Shown piece after piece: positions 58,437-64,000 of a stretch of DNA of 64,000 bases. Every line of letters begins with the position of its first letter. Positions within the stretch are counted from its first letter, which is position 1. This stretch comes from Plenodomus lindquistii. Its lineage: Eukaryota > Ascomycota > Dothideomycetes > Pleosporales > Leptosphaeriaceae. The translations under genes were made by a program, and so were the position numbers. Under the pieces are notes generated by a model. The model did not search any database. It saw only the letters and a list, made by a program, of their open reading frames with translations, and was not told where the DNA came from. The DNA lies in NCBI GenBank assembly GCA_025504975.1, contig JANUWI010000004.1, positions 248,001 through 312,000 on the forward strand. Direction: 5' to 3'.

Positions 58437-59503
58437 ATGTCAGGTATGTCTGCTGAAACCCCAAGAGACGAGACACGGCGAAAAAAGCTGACCAAACCCC
58501 TTTCCAATTGCAGATCTAGCACCAGTGCTCTTCCTCTCCCATGGCACCACCATGCTCCTGGGAGAAGACTCCCGCATTAGAGACTACTGGCGTAAACTCG
58601 GACGAGATGCCCTCAAACATCACGTAAAAGGAATCATCATCATGGTACCTCTACACCAAGCACCCCAACATGCTCACTAGTTAACCATCTCCAGGGCGCC
58701 CACTGGAACGCGTCAGGCGAAGGTGTCAAAGTCGCCACCAACCCCTCCCCAACCTTCATGCCCCTCGCAAACACGCACCCCTCGCACTGGTCAACCTGGA
58801 AACCCGTGCCCGACCTCTCGACCTCCCAAACCATCATCGACACGCTAAACAGCGCCGGCATCCCCACAGAAGGCGAGCCAAATTACGAATGGCAAATTGA
58901 CACCTTCCCCGTCCTCATTGCCATGTTCGGCGACAAATGTCCCCCGACCACAATTATCAGCCAAAACGGCCATTTCGATCCCTACTTCCACACGCGCCTC
59001 GGCAGCATCCTGCGCCCGTTGCGTAAACAGGGTTACCTATTCATCGGCTCGGGCGGGGGAACACATAATTTGTATCGCGCGGAGTGGTCGTACATGTTTA
59101 GCCACAAGGACAATTTCGCAATGGAACATCCGCCTGATGAGGATAGTATCGAGTTTCGCCAGTCGCTGGAAGATGTGATTTGCAAGAGTAAGGGGGGACC
59201 GAAGCTGAGGTACGGGTTGGCGAGATTGATGAAGAATCCGTATTTTAGAGAGGCGCATGGCACCGACGAGCATTATGTGTCGGCGTGTTTCTGTGCGGGG
59301 TTGGTGGGGGAGAAAGAGGATGAGGGGGAGAAGGCGGTGCTGGGGGCTGAGGCTTGGGAACTGGTAAGTCTACACGGGTCGCCTTTGACGAGTGCTGGCC
59401 GTTGACTAATATATCATAGCGGACGCAGTGTGAATCGCAGTTCTGTTTAGGGGAGTGGCCCAAGGCGTGGGCGAAGGAAAGGGCAGCGGTGAAGGCGAAG
59501 TAA
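58437..59503 (+). CDS. DODA-type extradiol dioxygenase (LigB family)
   Basis: Exons 58437-58443 (ATGTCAG only), 58514-58644, 58695-59363 and 59420-59503 give 296 residues. Family of zinc/iron enzymes that open catechol rings, as 4,5-DOPA dioxygenase does. Visible: APVLFLSHGTTMLLGEDS with the first metal His, KGIIIMGAHWNA with the second, IDTFPVLIAMFGDKCPPTTII, NGHFDPYFHTRLGSILRPLRK, and YLFIGSGGGTHNLY with a conserved late His. The 7-base first exon is forced by the lack of any other ATG ahead of the conserved first strand. Divergent to the S15-type hydrolase and 280 bases before the ketopantoate reductase-like gene. Confidence 0.88.
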
Positions 59504-59784
59504 GGTGCTTAGGTGGAAAGAATGAGCTTCATCCGATAGATTGGCATTGATTGATTCTGGCGGTGATGAACAGGTCGTGCCCATGAGCTTCTCCTATAAA
59601 TTGAAACATAAAAATCGCGATAATTAGTAAATCCTATCAGCGTTGGGTGAAAAATGGTACCCAATTGCAGCTTCAGTATTTGGCAATGTGCAAGTCGGGT
59701 CGATCCGCCATGCCCGCATCCGATCTCTGTCTTTGTTATATAACTGACCTGGCGCGACTCCCAAAAATATCTGTCATCTTCATC

Positions 59785-60768
59785 ATGGCGCAAGTTCTGA
59801 TATTTGGTTCTGGTAGCATCGGTGTCGTGCACGGCATGTTCTTGTCAAAAGGCGGGGCGAACGTGACATGTGTATGTCGATCAAACTACGATGTTGCAAA
59901 GGCGCACGGCTTCACAGTTCGTTCCACGATATTCGGCGAACACCATTATCAACCCAAGGTTGTAAGATCTGTCGAAGACGCTGTTGAGGCCCTTCCGCCG
60001 AACACAGGCTTCGACTTTGTCGTCATATGCACCAAAGCCATCAGCAACCGCGAAGGCCCGTCCATACCCGACCTTATACGACCATGTATCCGAGAGTCGC
60101 ACACCAGCATCGCGATCATACAAAATGGTCTCAACGTCGAGAATATATACCGCAACAGCTTTCCAAATAACACAATCATCTCCGCGGTTGCCTACCTCCC
60201 TACATCGCCCATCGAACCATGTATCTTCTCCCACACGGAGACGCAAAAACTCCACATCGGTCCCTTTCCCGCGCATACTGCCACCGAAATCGACCGCACA
60301 CACACAGACGCCTTCGCAAAGCTCATGACTCTAGGTGGCGCAGAGGCCATTGTACACGCCGACGTGCAAATCCAGCGCTGGAAAAAGCTAATCGGTAACG
60401 CGACGTGGAACCCCATTTGTGCGCTCTCGCTGTCGCGGGATCTGCAATTTCTCAACGACACGCCCGGGCTGGCACAGGACTTTGTACGTGCGGCGATGCG
60501 GGAAGTGGTTTCTGTGGCACATGCGCTGGGTTATGGTGAGCATATTAGCGAAGACGATGTAGCAATGCAGGTCCGACGTAGCGAGGCGCGCGTGTGGCCT
60601 GGTGTTGAACCAAGCATGCTTGCAGATGCGAGGGGCCAGCGGCCAATGGAAGTTGAGGCTATCATTGGGGCGGTGGTTAAAGTGGCGAGGGAGAAGGGTG
60701 TGGATGTTCCGAGGTTGGAAACGTTATTTTTACTCTTGAATAGCCTTGATAGATCCTTCACTCGCTAA
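59785..60768 (+). CDS. Ketopantoate reductase-like protein (PanE/ApbA)
   Basis: Single-exon gene of 327 residues. N-terminal NADP fold: QVLIFGSGSIGVVHGMFLSKGG at residues 3-24, then FVVICTKAIS with the catalytic-type Lys and IAIIQNGLNVE. The C-terminal helical domain has RWKKLIGNATWNPICALS with the Lys/Asn pair, and VEPSMLADARGQRPMEVEAIIGAVV, typical of the family. The enzyme reduces 2-dehydropantoate to pantoate for CoA, but fungi have several paralogues, some in other pathways, so the pantothenate role is not certain. The frame is open from 59647; the start at 59785 sits directly before the nucleotide-binding strand. Confidence 0.9.
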   Translation: MAQVLIFGSGSIGVVHGMFLSKGGANVTCVCRSNYDVAKAHGFTVRSTIFGEHHYQPKVVRSVEDAVEALPPNTGFDFVVICTKAISNREGPSIPDLIRPCIRESHTSIAIIQNGLNVENIYRNSFPNNTIISAVAYLPTSPIEPCIFSHTETQKLHIGPFPAHTATEIDRTHTDAFAKLMTLGGAEAIVHADVQIQRWKKLIGNATWNPICALSLSRDLQFLNDTPGLAQDFVRAAMREVVSVAHALGYGEHISEDDVAMQVRRSEARVWPGVEPSMLADARGQRPMEVEAIIGAVVKVAREKGVDVPRLETLFLLLNSLDRSFTR

Positions 60769-60918
60769 TAATGCACTGGCATCACGACACATAGATTTGT
60801 AGCACAGATGTGATCGGGACTTGTGGACGAACAAGCTACTCTATATTGCAATGATACTTCTGACTCCGCAATTTGAAGTGAAACCCACAGGAGGAAAGGA
60901 AACTCCGATACCTATCCT

Positions 60919-61397
60919 TCACCATTCATTCGCGATCTGATACATTGCATACCCTCGATCATGGAGCCCAACACCCCGCGCAAACGAGTATGACCACTTC
61001 AATACCATCAGCCCACACTCGCCAAATTCACTAAGATGTTGCTTCCACACGGCTCACGTACCTGTAGTATCTGGCACCCAGCGAACATATTCCAGATGAA
61101 TATCCGCATTGGCAGCGGTCCGCCGACAGCCTGCCAGTCAGCATGTCGCACTGGGGGACGGTGCGGCGGCATGCGGCGATGGTTTGTCAGCCAATCTTCT
61201 GGATTGGTGTTTGGTTCGCGGCCTGTTACGCCATGATTTGCAGTAAGGAATGCATCGTCTTCGTCCTCGTTGGCCTCTGTAATGGTGGTGTCCATGGGCG
61301 CGACGGCATAGTCGTTTTCGACGGTCAAGGCATCGGCGGTGCGGATGACCTGGCGCACATCTGTCTCCGTGATTACGGATGTCGTGGTGGAAGACAT
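60919..61397 (-). CDS. Small hypothetical protein, two exons
   Basis: Not recognised. Exons 61397-61062 and 60996-60919 give 137 residues. The N-terminal half is Thr/Glu/Asp-rich (TDVRQVIRTADALTVENDY, ITEANEDEDDAF); the middle is Pro/His/Arg-rich (NHRRMPPHRPPVRHADWQ); the C-terminal part is hydrophobic (PMRIFIWNMFAGCQILQWSYSFARG), possibly one membrane segment. The strong donor GTACGTGAG at 61061, a CTGAT branch and the acceptor at 60997 favour a second exon over reading through to a TGA at 61008. The two ends differ only in the last 20-25 residues. Confidence 0.6.
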
Positions 61398-61960
61398 CGT
61401 TGAGAAGAGATGTACAAAGCGCTGTTAGGTTTTGGGCGATGGTTGTTGTGGAAAGACACACAGAGGCTGCTGCTATCCTATGATGGTCTGTCAAGGGGGA
61501 AAGAGCCAAGGCAGCATTCGGAAGCAACGTTGCCGCGCGCTCAGGTAAAGGTACGAAAAGAGGACCAAATAGACTAGAAGTCCCGCTACAGAATTGTCCC
61601 CTGGTCGATTGAGCCACCCGTTCATTAGGTATTTGCGGGGTGAACCGAGAGTTGCGCTGGTCTGCCGGGCCCGAATGTGGAGAACCACTAGGTAGGCCAT
61701 CGTATCTCCACTTCCATGCCGATCCACTACGGCAACCACAGAACTCTACTGCATTCGGCGGGACCGCAAACAGAGTTGCCTGGGCCTCTGGAGTCGGAAT
61801 GGCGAAGTGTCCGAGTCGAGCGACCACGGTGATGCGCCTGGGTCGATCTCTCCCGAGAATGCTACCTCCGGTATCTCACTGATATCTGCAAGGTTTTGCC
61901 GTCTTCAAGAACTTTTCAAAAACTACTCACTTAGTAACTATAGTGTACATTCAAAACACC
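61398..61960. other. Divergent intergenic region
   Basis: Lies between the small hypothetical gene and the ALDH-like gene. A long minus frame that continues into 61138 has no ATG and overlaps the called gene, so it is not used. Confidence 0.5.
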
Positions 61961-63608
61961 ATGTCGGACTCGCAATCCTCTGCACTAGCACGCGTTGAAG
62001 CTGCTGCCATCGATGGCCGATTGAGAGTACTTCGAATTCGCCAGCGGCTATTCCGTTCGCTCCATAGCATTCTCGTCCAACGCCACGACGCCTGTCTGGA
62101 GGCAATCCAGTACGATGAAAACTGTTCGCTAGATGAAGCCAAGATCGTGTACGGTAGTGCACTCATCGAGCTGCGGAACCATTACGACGCCCTGGATCTG
62201 AAGACCGACCTCGAGCAAGAATATCGTGTTGCAAAACGCAAAAGTAACGAAGCACGACGGAAACCGATACCTATCGCATACATCATTCCAAGTGCCTCGC
62301 ATCTTTTCTACAGCGTCCTTGTGGCTCTCGGCGCCGCGATCGAAGCCGGGAGCTGTGTGGTCGTAGAGGTAAGTGCTCAGACGATGCAGCCATGCGTGAC
62401 GCTGACGAAGTTTGTCCATTCAGCTGGAGCAGACAACTCAGAAGACTCCAGCCCTTTTGAGGACGATCTTGCATGAATCTTTGGATCGAGATGCTTTCAC
62501 CGTAGTCTATTCGCGTGCGCCCCCAGAGTACCTTGCGCAGTGCGTGGTTGTTGATCAAGACAACAAGCTCGACTCACTCAGCAGCGCAGCGCAGCGAGTA
62601 CTGTCATCGCCAGTCGCCAGGAACGTAGCCATTGTGGACCGAACATCTCAAGTCGAACTGGCAGCGCAAGAAATCGTCGCTTCGCGTATGTTGTTCGGCG
62701 GGGCATCTTTAGCCTCTGTGGATCTGGTACTCGTGAACGAATTCGTTCTGGACAAGTTTAAGAATGCGGTGGTACAAAGCTTGCAGAAGGTTCAAGAAGA
62801 GCAAAAGGCGACATCTGCGTCGACAAAGAGATCAAAGTCGAGCCTACGGGGCCCCAGCACTGATATTGACCGGCTTGTCGACGGCGAGAAAGTCCGCTGG
62901 GTGCATGGGAATTCTGAACTTGGACTTGTAGAAGTCTTGGATCGGTAAGAACTCGTGGAAGCATTGTCTGATGAGACTTGAACTTATACACTCTAACAGG
63001 ACGAGTCGAATCGCTGGTGGCAGACGCGCACCATCTAGCGTCATTGTCATACACTCCATCACCAGCCTCGACGATCCAATTGACTTCCTGAATACCGATG
63101 CACAGCGAGAAACTCCCACTGCAGCTCTGTATGTATTCAGCGAAGCTAGAGAAGCCAAATACCTCTCGCAGTACATCGACAGTCAAGTGACTTATGTCAA
63201 TCACATTCCTGCACAATCCACCGGTAAGCCCTGCCATGTTGATTGCTGAGCCATCCTTGTACCTTCTTGAGCTGACGAGTTTCTGCAGTGGGCCCACGTA
63301 CGCCACTCAACTATCCTGCAAACCTCCGCCTTCGCTACACCCGCGACATGTTCGAGATCCCTAGCCCGGAGATTGTTCCAGGAGATAGACCTCACATGGC
63401 ATCGAAAATCCTCAAGGCAGCTGCGTTTGTCGACTCCGTGGCGATGAAGCCATTGAAGCCAACGGGCCAGCCAAAGGCAGAAGCATGGGGTTTCTTCGAA
63501 ACGGGAATGATGATTGGCGCTTTTGTGTATATTATCCCCGCAATCGCGCTGACGATAAGTGGCGTGAGCTATGGAGCCTGGAAAGGTTATAAGCACTTGC
63601 ACGGATAG
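61961..63608 (+). CDS. Aldehyde-dehydrogenase-like pseudoenzyme with membrane tail
   Basis: Exons 61961-62368, 62424-62944, 63000-63223 and 63289-63608 give 490 residues. The frame follows class-3 (fatty aldehyde type) ALDH: an N-terminal helix pair, IAYIIPSASHLFYSVLVALGAAIEAGSCVVVELEQ in the cofactor domain, and EIVASRMLFGGASLASVDLVLVNEFVLDKF where normal ALDH has the NxGQxCxAPDYVLV catalytic loop. The catalytic Cys is absent, and the ELGGKSP catalytic Glu segment is not recognisable. The end has TPLNYPANLRLRYTRDMFE and a hydrophobic segment GAFVYIIPAIALTISGVSYGA (about residues 460-480), as in membrane-bound ALDH. Function unknown; it may be a structural or regulatory relative. Confidence 0.82.
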
Positions 63609-63709
63609 TTCAGACTGTAGTAAGATTCTTTTACACACCAGCTACATTGCAAATTCAACGCCCACAATCGCGTCTTTAATGTGTATGAACAATAGTTACT
63701 GCCCTTTCC

Positions 63710-64000
63710 TTATAATATTTGCGCTACTTTTGCAATTTCCATCATGAGTCGTGTTATGCTCTCCACAATGGCTATTTGTGCACCGTCGCGCGAATGCAAT
63801 GATCTTCTTAAAATCGCAATGGCGATACTCATTGTTGCGTACGCGTCCTCGACGAAACAAATTGAGTTCTCTTCTGATTCGACAGAGCGACTCTGAAGCT
63901 TTCGCAACGCTGGAACACCTTCCGAAACAGAGATGAACTTGCGAATTGTCATGTCGTTCTCTCCATCCAGCCACACCCTTGGGAGCTGAGTGTTGTCTTG
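63710..64000 (-). CDS. Partial gene, C-terminus of an unknown protein
   Basis: Open frame reaching the right edge of the window and ending with TAA at 63710; the N-terminus lies outside. The visible 96 residues are helix-prone (AYATMSIAIAILRRSLHSRDG, VESITRLMMEIAKVAQIL) and not recognised. The 3' end converges with the ALDH-like gene, about 100 bases apart. The exon limits cannot be fixed from this side. Confidence 0.5.
   Translation of the reverse strand, partial: QDNTQLPRVWLDGENDMTIRKFISVSEGVPALRKLQSRSVESEENSICFVEDAYATMSIAIAILRRSLHSRDGAQIAIVESITRLMMEIAKVAQIL

Noticed and set aside
61138..61827. 229-codon minus-strand frame
   Set aside because: Starts without ATG and overlaps a better two-exon gene in another frame; rich in Arg and His as shadow frames often are.
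1..64000. CRISPR arrays, bacterial operons, insertion sequences or complete transposons
   Set aside because: No spaced direct repeats, terminal inverted repeats or transposase/reverse transcriptase frames were seen; the sequence is clearly nuclear fungal.

Overview
This window is nuclear DNA of a filamentous ascomycete (Pezizomycotina), most likely a Dothideomycete of Pleosporales type. The evidence is short GT-AG introns of about 50-100 bases with CTAAC/CTGAC-type branch points, fungal families such as CFEM, G1 peptidase, Zn2Cys6 regulator and Dal5-type transporter, and filamentous-type versions of AKR1, NAB2 and MSH2. The lineage is inference; no marker gene was compared. Exon joins were worked out by reading frame and family fit, and every reported join keeps an open frame.

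Left part (0-25 kb) is mostly housekeeping: AKR1 palmitoyltransferase, AFG1 mitochondrial ATPase, an RpiB/LacAB sugar isomerase packed 44 bases behind a small unknown gene, NAB2 poly(A)-RNA binding protein, HEM14 protoporphyrinogen oxidase, a MUP1-type amino acid permease, an unknown zinc-finger/coiled-coil protein, and a very large 5-oxoprolinase. A decayed gene lies at 8.8-9.4 kb. A tRNA-Lys(CTT) gene at 17.1 kb carries a 54-base insert inside its T loop; removing a piece that begins GT and ends AG gives a textbook 73-base tRNA.

Middle (26-36 kb) is accessory: a small secreted CFEM protein, three glycan-type genes (GT8-like, acyltransferase-3, OCH1-like GT32), and a pseudokinase protein of the kind found near fungal incompatibility genes. 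From 36.5 to 45.2 kb is a compact candidate catabolic cluster: a Tm-1-like UPF0261 protein and a TIM-barrel PEP-hydrolase-like enzyme transcribed head to head, a fumarylacetoacetase-family hydrolase, a Zn2Cys6 regulator, and a Dal5-family MFS transporter that shares a divergent promoter with the regulator. Its substrate is unknown and it is the best candidate here for an undescribed pathway.

Right part (46-64 kb): a secreted glutamic peptidase, an FSP1/AIF-like oxidoreductase, a serine beta-lactamase-like protein, MSH2 with an MCB box upstream, IST1 (ESCRT), an S15-type hydrolase, a DODA-type extradiol dioxygenase, a ketopantoate reductase-like protein, a small unknown gene, an aldehyde-dehydrogenase-like pseudoenzyme with a C-terminal membrane segment, and a partial unknown gene running off the right edge.
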